64,000 nucleotides of DNA from CAZVNZ01 sp964628515 (lineage in GTDB: Bacteria; Bacillota; Clostridia; Christensenellales; Christensenellaceae): positions 6,132-70,131 of the forward strand of contig CAZVNZ010000013.1 in the NCBI GenBank assembly GCA_964628515.1, written 5' to 3'. Shown here in pieces: positions 23,773-32,232 of this stretch. The notes below the pieces were generated by a model. It was not told the origin of the DNA. It made no database searches and was given only the letters and a program-made list of their open reading frames with translations. Every line of letters starts with the position of its first letter. Within the stretch, counting starts at the first letter, position 1. The position numbers and the translations under genes are program-made.

Positions 23773-24945
23773 TTAGCTGTTTGCCTTGCTTTTAATAAAC
23801 AAAGGCGATATTTTTCTTAGTCTATCCGATAGCTTTATTAGCTCTGCTACCGTGTAGTCTATTTGTTCTTTTGTTGTTGTATCTCCCATTGTAAACCTAA
23901 GTGCGCCCTTTGCAATTTCGGGGGGTACACCCATTGCCATAAGTACGTGGGAGGATTCTAAACTACCACTTGCACATGCAGAGCCTGCGGAGCATTCAAT
24001 ACCGGCTAAATCCAAGCTTAGCAAAGATGCCTCCGATTCTATAAATTCCAAAGAAATATTTACGTTGTTTGCAAGCCTTTTTTGCGGATGCCCGTTTAAA
24101 TGAGTATAGGGGATTTTTGTTGTTATTTCGTTAATCATATAATCCCTTAATTTCGCAAGCCTGCCGTTTTCCTCTTCCATTTGCATTACTGAAAGCTCTA
24201 ATGCCTTTGCCATTCCGCAAATCTCCGCTATATTTTCCGTGCCCGCTCTTTTTTTTCTCTCCTGTGCTCCACCGCTTAGTAGCTTATCTATTTTTATTCC
24301 GTTTTTAATGTAGAGTATACCAATGCCTTTAGGTCCGTAAAATTTATGCGCCGATGCAGAAAATAAATCTATGTTTTGCTCCTGTACATCTATGGGCAAA
24401 TGCCCCACCGCTTGTACGGCATCTGTATGGAATGGTACTTTTTTCTTTCTGCATACCTCGCCAATTTCCTTAATGGGGCTAATGCTACCCACCTCGTTAT
24501 TTGCGTAAACTATACTAACTATTGCAGTATCTTCCTTTATTGCATCCTCAACTTGTTTGGGGCTAACCACACCGTATTTATCCACATCTAAATAGGTAAC
24601 CTCGTAGCCCTCCCCTTCCATTTGTTTTGCGGTATCTATAATAGCATGATGCTCTACTTTTGTTGTTATTATATGCTTTTTATTGTATGCCTTAGCCACT
24701 CCCTTAAGCGCCCAGTTATCGCTTTCTGTACCGCAAGAAGTAAAGTAAATCTCGTTTTTGTATTTAGCATTAAATACATTTGCAATTATTGTTCTTGCAT
24801 TTTCCAGCACTGCCTTTGCTTCTCTGCCGCTTGCATAAAGGCTTGATGGATTTCCGAAATACTTTTTAAAGTAGGGCAGCATTGCCTCTAATACTTCGTC
24901 CTTAACATATGTTGTTGCCGCATAATCCAAATAAATTTTTTCCAT
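23773..24945 (-). CDS. iscS: Cysteine desulfurase (NifS/IscS)
   Basis: A 390-residue PLP enzyme that takes sulfur from cysteine. DYAATT opens the protein, the PLP lysine is Lys201 in SASAHKFYGPKG, and the catalytic loop cysteine is Cys324 in SAGSACASGS. The sequence is of the NifS/IscS class. It forms a two-gene operon with iscU; no iscR-type regulator is adjacent. The ribosome site is AGAGG. Confidence 0.95.
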   Translation of the reverse strand: MEKIYLDYAATTYVKDEVLEAMLPYFKKYFGNPSSLYASGREAKAVLENARTIIANVFNAKYKNEIYFTSCGTESDNWALKGVAKAYNKKHIITTKVEHHAIIDTAKQMEGEGYEVTYLDVDKYGVVSPKQVEDAIKEDTAIVSIVYANNEVGSISPIKEIGEVCRKKKVPFHTDAVQAVGHLPIDVQEQNIDLFSASAHKFYGPKGIGILYIKNGIKIDKLLSGGAQERKKRAGTENIAEICGMAKALELSVMQMEEENGRLAKLRDYMINEITTKIPYTHLNGHPQKRLANNVNISLEFIESEASLLSLDLAGIECSAGSACASGSLESSHVLMAMGVPPEIAKGALRFTMGDTTTKEQIDYTVAELIKLSDRLRKISPLFIKSKANS

Positions 24946-25028
24946 ATTCTACCTCTATTATATATTATAAACACTTTTTAATAAAAATAAACTGTTTTAG
25001 CTTAACTATTACAAATACCCACCCAAAG

Positions 25029-25862
25029 TTACTCATAAATTGCCACAAAAGAGCCCATTGCGCCAGTGTTTCCCCTATCTCTTCTGTGAGAATAAAATAA
25101 ATCCTCTCTGCAATAGGTACACATATTTGCAAGGGTTATGTTTTGCGGTGGTATTTGTGCTTCTTTTAGCTGTTTTAATACGCAAAGTTGCATATTTACA
25201 TTTGTTTTTTCGACTTTTAGGGTAAGTATGTCGCTACCGTATTTCAGGGCGAATTTCTCATATACATCCTCTTGGGTTTCAAAACAGCAATCCATAATAT
25301 GCGGACCTATACCTATTATAATATCTTTAGGCTTACTGCCAAATTCTCTTATTAAATACTCAACTATTTTCTTGGGCAAGTCTAAATACACACCCTTATA
25401 CCCTGCGTGGCATGCCACTACCACCCTTTTTTTTACATCTGCAAAAAATACAGGCATACAATCGGCATGCAAGGTTACTCCCGTAACATTAGGAGTGTTT
25501 ACCGCAATAGCATCGCAAAAAGGCAAGTCTGACTCCTGCTCAAACCCCTTGCTTCTATCTTCAAGTTTTGCCGTATAGATACCATCACCATGAGAATAAT
25601 TTACCAAAACCAAAGAGGAATACTCTACATTTAGAGCTTTGCACACATTTATAAAGTTTTGCTTTTTGTTATGCGCATTTGCCTCCCTTGTTTTGCTTAA
25701 ATTTAGGGTAGCAAAACACCCCTCGCTGACTCCTCCGATACGAGTGGTAAAACAGTGTTTAATAAAGCCTGTTTTTTCAAATTCGGGAATTGTAAGCAGG
25801 GTTACTCCATTTATTTTTTTTGTGTAAAACCCTTTTTTTGTTTTGTTTATATAATCTATCAT
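25029..25862 (-). CDS. pgeF: Peptidoglycan editing factor / purine nucleoside phosphorylase (YfiH, laccase-domain)
   Basis: A 277-residue member of the DUF152/YfiH family. Zinc ligands are seen in VNYSHGDGI, TLHADCMPVFF and CHAGYKG. The family was first called polyphenol oxidase; it is now linked to purine nucleoside cleavage and to removal of misincorporated serine in peptidoglycan. HAGYKG replaces the commoner HAGWRG. Its ATG overlaps the nrdR stop by four bases (ATGA). Confidence 0.9.
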   Translation of the reverse strand: MIDYINKTKKGFYTKKINGVTLLTIPEFEKTGFIKHCFTTRIGGVSEGCFATLNLSKTREANAHNKKQNFINVCKALNVEYSSLVLVNYSHGDGIYTAKLEDRSKGFEQESDLPFCDAIAVNTPNVTGVTLHADCMPVFFADVKKRVVVACHAGYKGVYLDLPKKIVEYLIREFGSKPKDIIIGIGPHIMDCCFETQEDVYEKFALKYGSDILTLKVEKTNVNMQLCVLKQLKEAQIPPQNITLANMCTYCREDLFYSHRRDRGNTGAMGSFVAIYE

Positions 25863-26314
25863 CTTTCCTGCAACAATTTGTTTAATTCTTCTTTAAAGGT
25901 GTTAATGTCTTTAAATTGCCTGTATACAGAGGCAAAACGCACGTAGGCGACTTCGTCTAAATCTTTTAGCCCACGCATAACAATCTCCCCGATTTCGTGG
26001 GAAGTTATTTCCTGTGTGGCAATGTTGTATATTTCTTTTTCTATATTATTAATTAATTCTTCGATTTTTTGAAAGGAAACTTCCCGTTTCTCGCAAGCGA
26101 TTACCACCCCTTTTTTGATTTTGGAAATATCCAAGCTCTCCCGTTTTCCGTCCTTTTTAATAACAAAAACAGGCAGGCTTTCTATTTTTTCAAATGTAGT
26201 AAACCTTTTTCCGCAAGAAAGGCACTCCCTTCTGCGTTTAATAACGGTGTTGTCGTCTATTTGTCTGGAATCGGAAACCTTACTTTCGGGATAACCGCAA
26301 TAAATACACTTCAT
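25859..26314 (-). CDS. nrdR: Ribonucleotide reductase repressor NrdR
   Basis: A 151-residue repressor that senses ATP/dATP and controls ribonucleotide reductase genes. The N-terminal zinc ribbon (Cys3, Cys6, Cys31, Cys34) is complete, with RRRECLSCGKRFTT at its end. An ATP-cone domain follows, starting at VIKKDGKRE. Length is normal. AGGAG precedes the ATG, and it is coupled to pgeF. Confidence 0.97.
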   Translation of the reverse strand: MKCIYCGYPESKVSDSRQIDDNTVIKRRRECLSCGKRFTTFEKIESLPVFVIKKDGKRESLDISKIKKGVVIACEKREVSFQKIEELINNIEKEIYNIATQEITSHEIGEIVMRGLKDLDEVAYVRFASVYRQFKDINTFKEELNKLLQER

Positions 26315-26336
26315 AATAAACTCCTATTCTTTTACT

Positions 26337-26366
26337 ATAATAACACTAAAAATATCATTATGTAAA
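26337..26366 (-). promoter_or_regulatory. Promoter of nrdR-pgeF
   Basis: Minus-strand TTTACA and TATTAT with 18-base spacing, about 20 bases before nrdR. Confidence 0.6.
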
Positions 26367-26410
26367 TAGCAGGTTTTTATTATGAAGTGAATTATCCGCC
26401 AAAAGTGTAT

Positions 26411-26953
26411 TTATTTAAGCAACTTTGCCTTTAATTCCTCTATAATCTTTTTTTCTGTTATACTGATATAACTTTGGGATACGCCTAGAATTGCGGCAGT
26501 TTCTTTTTGAGTGTGAGGTTTATGGGAAAATAAACCATACCGCAAGGAAATTATCTCCCTTTTATTTCCTTTTAGCTTGCCTACAAGATTAACTACGTCC
26601 TGTCTTTCCTCGCTTATTATAATTTCTTCCGCAACGCTGTCAAAGTTTAGGGAATTTGTGCTGTCGAAGGGGGTTACGTCTTGTGTAGCCTCTATAAATT
26701 CCATACAAACCTCTTTGTAGCGAGTACGTCTTAAATACATTAAAATTTCGTTTTCTATACACTTTACCCCATAGGTGGAAAACTTTGTGTTTTTACTGCT
26801 GTCGTAGCTGTTTACCGCTTTAATAAGCCCAACGCAACCTAAAGAGGTAATGTCCTCGTAGGAATTATTATTATCTATATACTTTTTTGCAACAAAACTT
26901 ACCAACTTTAAATTTTCTTCTATAAATTTACTTTTTGTATTTTGTCTTATCAT
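26411..26953 (-). CDS. Sigma-70 family factor, SigK/SigE-like, lacking a pro-sequence
   Basis: A 180-residue sigma factor. Region 2 (ENLKLVSFVAKKYI, then CVGLIKAVNSYDSSKNTKFS and CIENEILMYLRRTR) is closest in pattern to the sporulation factors SigK and SigE. Region 4 ends with TQKETAAILGVSQSYISITEKK. It is about 50 residues shorter than usual SigK proteins: no membrane-anchoring pro-sequence and no region 1. The upstream frame stays open for about 22 codons but contains no usable start codon. The ribosome site is weak (CGGG). It could be an active, non-processed relative or a degraded sporulation gene. Confidence 0.82.
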   Translation of the reverse strand: MIRQNTKSKFIEENLKLVSFVAKKYIDNNNSYEDITSLGCVGLIKAVNSYDSSKNTKFSTYGVKCIENEILMYLRRTRYKEVCMEFIEATQDVTPFDSTNSLNFDSVAEEIIISEERQDVVNLVGKLKGNKREIISLRYGLFSHKPHTQKETAAILGVSQSYISITEKKIIEELKAKLLK

Positions 26954-26980
26954 AACTTTTACCCGTTTATAAAATCCCCT

Positions 26981-26999
26981 GTGGCAACAAAAGTGCCAC
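26981..26999 (-). ncRNA. Stem-loop before the sigma-factor gene
   Basis: A GTGGCA/TGCCAC stem with a 7-base loop lies 27 bases upstream of the weak ribosome site, within the probable leader. Confidence 0.35.
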
Positions 27000-27039
27000 C
27001 CCTTTTTGCAGTCCGAATTATTTTACTGTATTAAGGATA

Positions 27040-27053
27040 GCATACGGTTATGC
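27040..27053. promoter_or_regulatory. GCATA-N4-TATGC dyad between the sigma factor and permease genes
   Basis: A perfect 5-4-5 inverted repeat in the divergent intergenic region, roughly 90 bases upstream of the sigma gene. It may be an operator or part of a promoter; no binding protein is recognised. Confidence 0.3.
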
Positions 27054-27123
27054 CAATTTATGTAGTTTTGTGTCGATTTTAAATAAAATTATGCTAAAAA
27101 TCTATTTATTTATTGGTTTTTTG

Positions 27124-27132
27124 TGATATAAT
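27124..27132 (+). promoter_or_regulatory. Extended -10 promoter of the EamA permease gene
   Basis: TGATATAAT with a perfect hexamer; the -35 is weak. It is about 30 bases before the start codon. Confidence 0.5.
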
Positions 27133-27162
27133 CTTATAGTTAGTTTATTTTTAAGAGGTAGT

Positions 27163-28053
27163 ATGGAGCGGTCACATATAAAATATGATATTTTACTGAT
27201 AATAATAGCCATTGTGTGGGGCACGGGTTTTATTGGCACAAAATACACTTTAGAAGCCGGTTTGCCTGCCGGATTTACCGTTGCCACCAGAAATATAATA
27301 GGTGCGCTTTTTATAGCCCTAATATTTATAAAGCAAATGAAAAAAACAACAAAAGCGGATTTAAAGCACGGCTTTATAGCCGGTTTGTTTTTGGCATCCG
27401 GATTTATTGTACAAACCTTGGGTATGCAATACACAGAAGTTTCCAACAACGCATTTTTAACCACCACAAACGTAATATTTGTGCCCTTTGTAAGTTGGTT
27501 TTTAGTTAAAAAACGCCCAAAAGCAAAGGTGTTTTTATCCGTTGCTTTGGGGTTTGTGGGCATATTTATACTAACTCGTGCCTTCGAGGCAAATATCACC
27601 TTTAATTTAGGGGATACACTATCTTTAATTTGCGCAATACTCTTTGCCTGCCAAATTGCCTATATTGGCTTTGTAGCGGAAAAAACCAACTCCATACCCT
27701 TTTCTGCAATACAAATGGGCACAACCGCCGTGCTTGCCACCATTTACTTTTTTATTGTGGAACAGCCCACCATGGTTATTGGCGAAAACTTTAACAACGC
27801 ATTTCTTGTTTGTGTGTATCTTGGTGTGGTATGTACAGGCTTTTGTTTTTCCGGACAATGCTTTGCGCAACAGTACGTTTACCCTGCCCGTTGCGCCTTA
27901 ATTATGACTTTAGAAGGCGTTTTTGCCACCGTGTTTTCCGTGCTGTTAGGCTGGGAGCCTATGCAGGCAACCATGATTATTGGCGGTGGAATAATAATGC
28001 TCTCCGTAATTTTGCTCGAAATCGACTTCAAAAAACGAAAAGCATTAATTTAA
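27163..28053 (+). CDS. DMT-superfamily transporter (EamA family)
   Basis: A 296-residue integral membrane protein with about ten hydrophobic helices arranged as two EamA repeats. The first starts with IIIAIVWGTGFIGTKYTLE and the second around residue 155. Typical members export amino acids or small metabolites; the substrate cannot be told. AGAGGTAGT precedes the ATG. It is divergent from the sigma factor and convergent with cinA. Confidence 0.9.
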   Translation: MERSHIKYDILLIIIAIVWGTGFIGTKYTLEAGLPAGFTVATRNIIGALFIALIFIKQMKKTTKADLKHGFIAGLFLASGFIVQTLGMQYTEVSNNAFLTTTNVIFVPFVSWFLVKKRPKAKVFLSVALGFVGIFILTRAFEANITFNLGDTLSLICAILFACQIAYIGFVAEKTNSIPFSAIQMGTTAVLATIYFFIVEQPTMVIGENFNNAFLVCVYLGVVCTGFCFSGQCFAQQYVYPARCALIMTLEGVFATVFSVLLGWEPMQATMIIGGGIIMLSVILLEIDFKKRKALI

Positions 28054-28120
28054 CCACTATTAAATTCTTTTTTTTATTAATGATAATATTTTAGCAGACC
28101 TAAAACCTTAGCAAGCCCTG

Positions 28121-29365
28121 TTATTTTAGTAGCTTTAATGCGCCGTAAAGTGCGTGGCTTACCGTCATTTCTCTAATATAATCTCGCTCGTCTACGGAGT
28201 ATCTGCCACCCAAAGTCAGTTTTAGTGCGCAAACCTCATCTTTGTAGGCAATGCCTACGTATACAAGCCCTACGGGCTTTTCCTCGCTGCCCCCCGTTGG
28301 CCCTGCTATGCCTGTTGTGGCAATGCCAATATCTGCATTAGCAAGGGCTTTTACCCCTTGTGCCATTTCTTTTGCCGTTTCCTCACTTACCGCACCGTAG
28401 TTTAGTAGGGTTTCTTCTCTAACATTTAGGACTTTTTGTTTGATGATGTTGGAATACGCCACAACACCGCAATCAAAAACACCGCTTGCCCCAGGCACAT
28501 CTGTAATGCTTTTTGCGATTAAACCACCACTACAACTTTCCGCTACCCCTATTCTTAAGCCTTTTTTTAGTAGTGTATTTACAAGTGCGGTTTGCATATT
28601 TTCGCAATCCACTCCGTATACACCCTCTCCTAAAATTCCGCAGATATTTTCTACCACAGGGTTTATCAGCTTTTGCGCTTCCTCTTTGGTTTTGCAAAGA
28701 GCGGTAACTCTAAGGGTTACCTCCCCCATTTTTGCATAGGGTGCAATGGTGGGGTTTGTGCTGTTTTTCATTAAATCGTAGAGTTTATCCTCCACAATGG
28801 ATTCCCCCATATTAAAAATATGTATGGTTTTTGACATTAGAATTTTGTCCGTAAAGGAAAGCAAATAGGGTATTACGCTGTCTGTTAGCATAGGCATCAT
28901 CTCTTTTGGAGGGCCGGGTAGCAGTACCGCCGTTTTTTTGCCGTCTCCCACCGCAAGCCCGGGGGCTGTGCCACGTTTGTTTTGAAACACCACCGCTCCC
29001 TTTGGCATTTGTGCCTGTTTTTCGTTGTTTTTTGTCATAGGTTTATTTATACGCACAAAAAACTCCTTCATACTTTGGAGGGATTCTTCGTCCGTGTACA
29101 TTTCTCTGTTAAAGTAGTTTGCTACCGTTTCTTTGGTTAAATCGTCGTAGGTTGGTCCTAACCCGCCTGTTGTTATAACTAAATCCGCACGGCTAAAGGC
29201 AATATCCAAAGCCTCTTTAAGCCTGCCGTCGTTATCCCCCACCACCGTTTGATAGTATACATTAATGCCAATGTTTGCAAGCTCTTTTGCAATGTTTGCC
29301 GCATTGGTATTTATTATATCTCCAAGTAAAATTTCCGTGCCTACGCATAATATTTCTGCTTTCAT
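28121..29365 (-). CDS. cinA: CinA, nicotinamide-nucleotide amidohydrolase
   Basis: A 414-residue two-domain protein. The N-terminal MoCF-like domain has VGTEILLGDIINTNA and the GGLGPTYDDLTKE motif. The C-terminal PncC amidase domain starts with GLRIGVAESCSGGL and includes ATTGIAGPTGGSEEKPVG. It recycles NMN to nicotinate mononucleotide, and in some bacteria is linked to competence. It is 12 bases after the glycosyltransferase gene and has an AAGGAAG ribosome site. Confidence 0.95.
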   Translation of the reverse strand: MKAEILCVGTEILLGDIINTNAANIAKELANIGINVYYQTVVGDNDGRLKEALDIAFSRADLVITTGGLGPTYDDLTKETVANYFNREMYTDEESLQSMKEFFVRINKPMTKNNEKQAQMPKGAVVFQNKRGTAPGLAVGDGKKTAVLLPGPPKEMMPMLTDSVIPYLLSFTDKILMSKTIHIFNMGESIVEDKLYDLMKNSTNPTIAPYAKMGEVTLRVTALCKTKEEAQKLINPVVENICGILGEGVYGVDCENMQTALVNTLLKKGLRIGVAESCSGGLIAKSITDVPGASGVFDCGVVAYSNIIKQKVLNVREETLLNYGAVSEETAKEMAQGVKALANADIGIATTGIAGPTGGSEEKPVGLVYVGIAYKDEVCALKLTLGGRYSVDERDYIREMTVSHALYGALKLLK

Positions 29366-29377
29366 AATACTACTTCC

Positions 29378-30280
29378 TTATCCGTATATAATTTGTCCTA
29401 TTTTTCTTAAAAAACCGCTTTTAAAAGCCTTGTATTTACTTAAAACCCTACACCTTTTTATAATGCCGGACTGCTTTAAATCCGAGAAATCTTTTAGCAT
29501 TTTTCTTTGCTCGTCCGTTAGTTTATCTCTATACACCGCCAAAAATCCTTTAGCCTGCATATAAGTTTTTACAATGGAAGTATGCACGTCCTTAGAATTA
29601 CTTGCCTTTTGCTTAATATATTGAGAACTGCGCACCTCTTTTGCCCCAACCTCGTTGCCCCCATGCTGTCTGTAATCCACGGTTTGTGCGTCTATAAACT
29701 CTATACTGCCAATGGCGGCACACACCATAGCAATCCACCAATCGTGCATAAGTGCATTATCATCACTAATAATAAGCCCTTTTAGTGCTTTGTTTATACA
29801 CATTGTACACCCTGTAACGTTGTTTTGCACCATTAATTTGTTTAGGGAGGTTTCTTTGTTTAGCATTTGCATTTCAAAAAAAGAGGGGAATATTTCGCCT
29901 AATTTTTCGTCTACCACACGCATATCCGTATGTATTAGTGCCGGAGTGGTGTATTTGGTTATGGCGTCTATGGAAATTTGAAGTTTGTCTTTATGCCAAA
30001 AATCGTCTTGGTCGCAGAAAAAAATGTATTCTCCATTGCTGTATTTTAGCAACTCAAAAAAATTATTTTTTGCACTTTTAAGAGTTTCTCCGTCTGCAAT
30101 AAAGGTTATTTTACCGCTGTTTTTCTTTTGATACTCTCTTATTATTTCCACAGTATTGTCTGTCGAGCCGTCGTCTCGTATATACAAATGAAAATCGTCC
30201 AAACTTTGCATTAAAATGGAGTCTATTTGCGTGCTTATATATTTTTCGCCGTTATATGTCGCAAGCAAAATATCTATCAT
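29378..30280 (-). CDS. Glycosyltransferase family 2
   Basis: A 300-residue GT-A-fold transferase. ILLATYNGEKYISTQIDS and IRDDGSTDNT form the nucleotide-sugar site, and FCDQDDFWHKDKL carries the DXD-like metal motif, a form common in rhamnosyltransferase-like GT2 proteins. It has no membrane segment. Acceptor and sugar are unknown; a cell-surface polysaccharide is likely. Its ATG overlaps the purB stop by four bases, an unusual coupling of a surface-sugar gene to purine synthesis. Confidence 0.88.
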   Translation of the reverse strand: MIDILLATYNGEKYISTQIDSILMQSLDDFHLYIRDDGSTDNTVEIIREYQKKNSGKITFIADGETLKSAKNNFFELLKYSNGEYIFFCDQDDFWHKDKLQISIDAITKYTTPALIHTDMRVVDEKLGEIFPSFFEMQMLNKETSLNKLMVQNNVTGCTMCINKALKGLIISDDNALMHDWWIAMVCAAIGSIEFIDAQTVDYRQHGGNEVGAKEVRSSQYIKQKASNSKDVHTSIVKTYMQAKGFLAVYRDKLTDEQRKMLKDFSDLKQSGIIKRCRVLSKYKAFKSGFLRKIGQIIYG

Positions 30281-31704
30281 ACATTTAACTCGCTTGTAAA
30301 ATTAAGTTTGTCTTTGTAATCCTCTAAAATGGGTATTACAACATCATCAATATAATCGGAAACCTGCATACTTGCCATGCCAATAAAGGCTTCCGGCTTC
30401 ATAATTTCTGCTATTTCTTCTTTAGACATTTTAAATGCGTCGTCCTTTTCTATCAGCTCTATTAAGTTGTTGTTAAGCCCCTCAGCTTTTACCCGTTTGC
30501 CTGCAAGCATGGAGTATTCTCTTATTTTTTCGTGTAGCTCCTGCCTGTCCCCCCCTCGTTTTACCGCCTCCATTAATATGGTTTCGGTAGCCATAAAGGG
30601 CAGTTCTTCATTAATATGCTTGGCAATTATTTTATCGTAAACAACAATACCGCTCGTAACATTATGATAAATATTTAAAATAGCATCCACCGCTAAAAAT
30701 GCTTGAGGGATAACAAGCCTTTTGTTTGCGGAATCGTCTAAGGTACGCTCTAACCATTGAGTAGATGCGGTGATTTTTGTGCTGGAATCCAAAGAAATTA
30801 CAAAGCGAGCAAGGGAGCTTATCCGCTCACTTCTCATGGGGTTGCGCTTATACGCCATAGCAGACGACCCGATTTGAGACTTCTCGAAGGGTTCTTCCCA
30901 TTCCTTTAAGTTTTGGAGGAGACGTAAATCGTTAGAAAATTTATAGGCACTTTGAGCAATGGAAGAAAGTAGGTCTGCAACAAGGCTGTCAAACTTACGA
31001 GGGTAGGTTTGCCCTGTTACACTAAAGGTTTTGGAGTACCCTAATTTTTCCGCAACAAGTTTTTCTAACCGCTTTACTTTATTTGCATCTCCAAAAAGGG
31101 TTAAAAAGCTGGCTTGAGTGCCTGTTGTGCCTTTAACACCACGTAATTTTAGTTGCCCCTTAACAAATTTAAGTTGGTCTAAATCCATAATTAAATCTTG
31201 AATGTACAAGGTGGCACGCTTGCCCACTGTTGTCAGTTGTGCCGGCTGATAGTGGGTAAACCCCAAGGTTGCCGTATCTTTATATTTAAGTGCAAAATCT
31301 TTTAGTTTTGCAATAACGTTTATCAACTTGTTTTCTATAATATTAAGGGCTTTGTGCGTAACTATTATATCCGTATTATCCCCCACATAACAGCTTGTTG
31401 CCCCTAAGTGAATAATGGCTTTTGCGCTTTTGCATTGCTCGCCATAGGCATAAACGTGAGCCATAACATCGTGGCGTACTTCCTTTTCTCTTGCCTCTGC
31501 AACATGGTAGTTAATATCCTCTGCGTAGGCTTTAAGCTCTGCAATTTGCTCTTCCGTAATGTTTAGCCCAAGTTCTCTTTCCGCTTCCGCAAGGGCAATC
31601 CACAGCCTTCTCCACGTTTTAAATTTAACGTCGTCGGAAAAAGTGTGCGCCATTTCCTTGCTTGCGTATCTTGTAATTAGTGGGTTTTCGTATACTTCTC
31701 TCAT
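30277..31704 (-). CDS. purB: Adenylosuccinate lyase
   Basis: A 475-residue member of the fumarase/aspartase superfamily that acts twice in purine synthesis (SAICAR and adenylosuccinate cleavage). The signature GSSAMAYKRNPMRSE is intact, and the catalytic-serine loop lies in it. LGFTHYQPAQLTT holds the catalytic His region. CGGAGAAA precedes the ATG. It heads the purB-glycosyltransferase-cinA operon. Confidence 0.96.
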   Translation of the reverse strand: MREVYENPLITRYASKEMAHTFSDDVKFKTWRRLWIALAEAERELGLNITEEQIAELKAYAEDINYHVAEAREKEVRHDVMAHVYAYGEQCKSAKAIIHLGATSCYVGDNTDIIVTHKALNIIENKLINVIAKLKDFALKYKDTATLGFTHYQPAQLTTVGKRATLYIQDLIMDLDQLKFVKGQLKLRGVKGTTGTQASFLTLFGDANKVKRLEKLVAEKLGYSKTFSVTGQTYPRKFDSLVADLLSSIAQSAYKFSNDLRLLQNLKEWEEPFEKSQIGSSAMAYKRNPMRSERISSLARFVISLDSSTKITASTQWLERTLDDSANKRLVIPQAFLAVDAILNIYHNVTSGIVVYDKIIAKHINEELPFMATETILMEAVKRGGDRQELHEKIREYSMLAGKRVKAEGLNNNLIELIEKDDAFKMSKEEIAEIMKPEAFIGMASMQVSDYIDDVVIPILEDYKDKLNFTSELNV

Positions 31705-31739
31705 ATTTTCTCCGTTTTTTATTGTGATGATGATGCATG

Positions 31740-31769
31740 ATACACGGTGTTTTTCTTACTGCCGTGTAT
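31740..31769 (-). ncRNA. Stem-loop in the purB leader
   Basis: An 8-bp stem, ATACACGG with CCGTGTAT, and a 14-base loop within the 5' untranslated region. No T-run follows, and the conserved purine-riboswitch core is not seen. It may be an RNA-stability or protein-binding element. Confidence 0.45.
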
Positions 31770-31783
31770 TGCAATTTAATTTT

Positions 31784-31792
31784 ATTATAGCA
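31784..31792 (-). promoter_or_regulatory. Extended -10 promoter of purB
   Basis: Minus-strand TGCTATAAT, perfect hexamer with the TG extension; the -35 is not evident. Confidence 0.5.
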
Positions 31793-31801
31793 TATTTTTG
31801 T

Positions 31802-31831
31802 AAAAAAAAGTATACTGCTTTGCAATATACT
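31802..31831 (-). terminator. Terminator of the hydrogenase/lipoprotein operon
   Basis: A 10-bp stem (AGTATATTGC with GCAGTATACT) and a 3-base loop, then TTTTTTTT on the minus strand. Confidence 0.85.
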
Positions 31832-31854
31832 CTTTTGGTTATTAATTTTAGTAT

Positions 31855-32232
31855 TTATTCGCTAATCCATACAATCTCGAGACGTCCGTCCTTCAAGGTA
31901 AATTCCGAGATTTTAACCTTTTTAGCCTCTCCGTCATCACCCCTAAGCTCAAAAGTCACCTTTGTACTGCCCTCTTCTTCCCCTTGAAAGTCGAACTGAT
32001 GTCCACCGCTATGCCCGTCCTCGTTGCTTATGGGAGGGCGTACTTCCTGACTTACGAGTTTTACAATGCTTGTGTCCTCTATTATGCACACCCAGCTTTC
32101 CCCTGTACTTTGTGCATTTTCTTCAAGTTTTACACTTGCTTTATCTCTGCGTATTACTACACCATAGGTTTGTACACTGCAACCTGCCAGTAAAACTACG
32201 GCAAGTAGTGCAAAAACCCATTTATTTCGCAT
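31855..32232 (-). CDS. Chagasin/I42 protease-inhibitor-like lipoprotein
   Basis: A 125-residue protein with a lipoprotein signal ending in LLAGC. The mature part resembles the chagasin-type (MEROPS I42) cysteine-protease inhibitors: NAQSTGESW stands where these have NPTTGYSW, GHSGGHQFDFQGEEEGST stands for the GxGGxxxFxF loop, and VTFELRGDD for the C-terminal strand. The terminal RPW motif is not obvious, so this is a distant match. The ATG lies inside the last codons of hydA (11-base overlap) with an AAAGGA site, so it is co-transcribed with the hydrogenase. Confidence 0.65.
   Translation of the reverse strand: MRNKWVFALLAVVLLAGCSVQTYGVVIRRDKASVKLEENAQSTGESWVCIIEDTSIVKLVSQEVRPPISNEDGHSGGHQFDFQGEEEGSTKVTFELRGDDGEAKKVKISEFTLKDGRLEIVWISE

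Noticed and set aside
31705..31800. Possible purine riboswitch before purB
   Set aside because: The conserved loop and core bases of the purine aptamer are not present; only a simple stem is seen.
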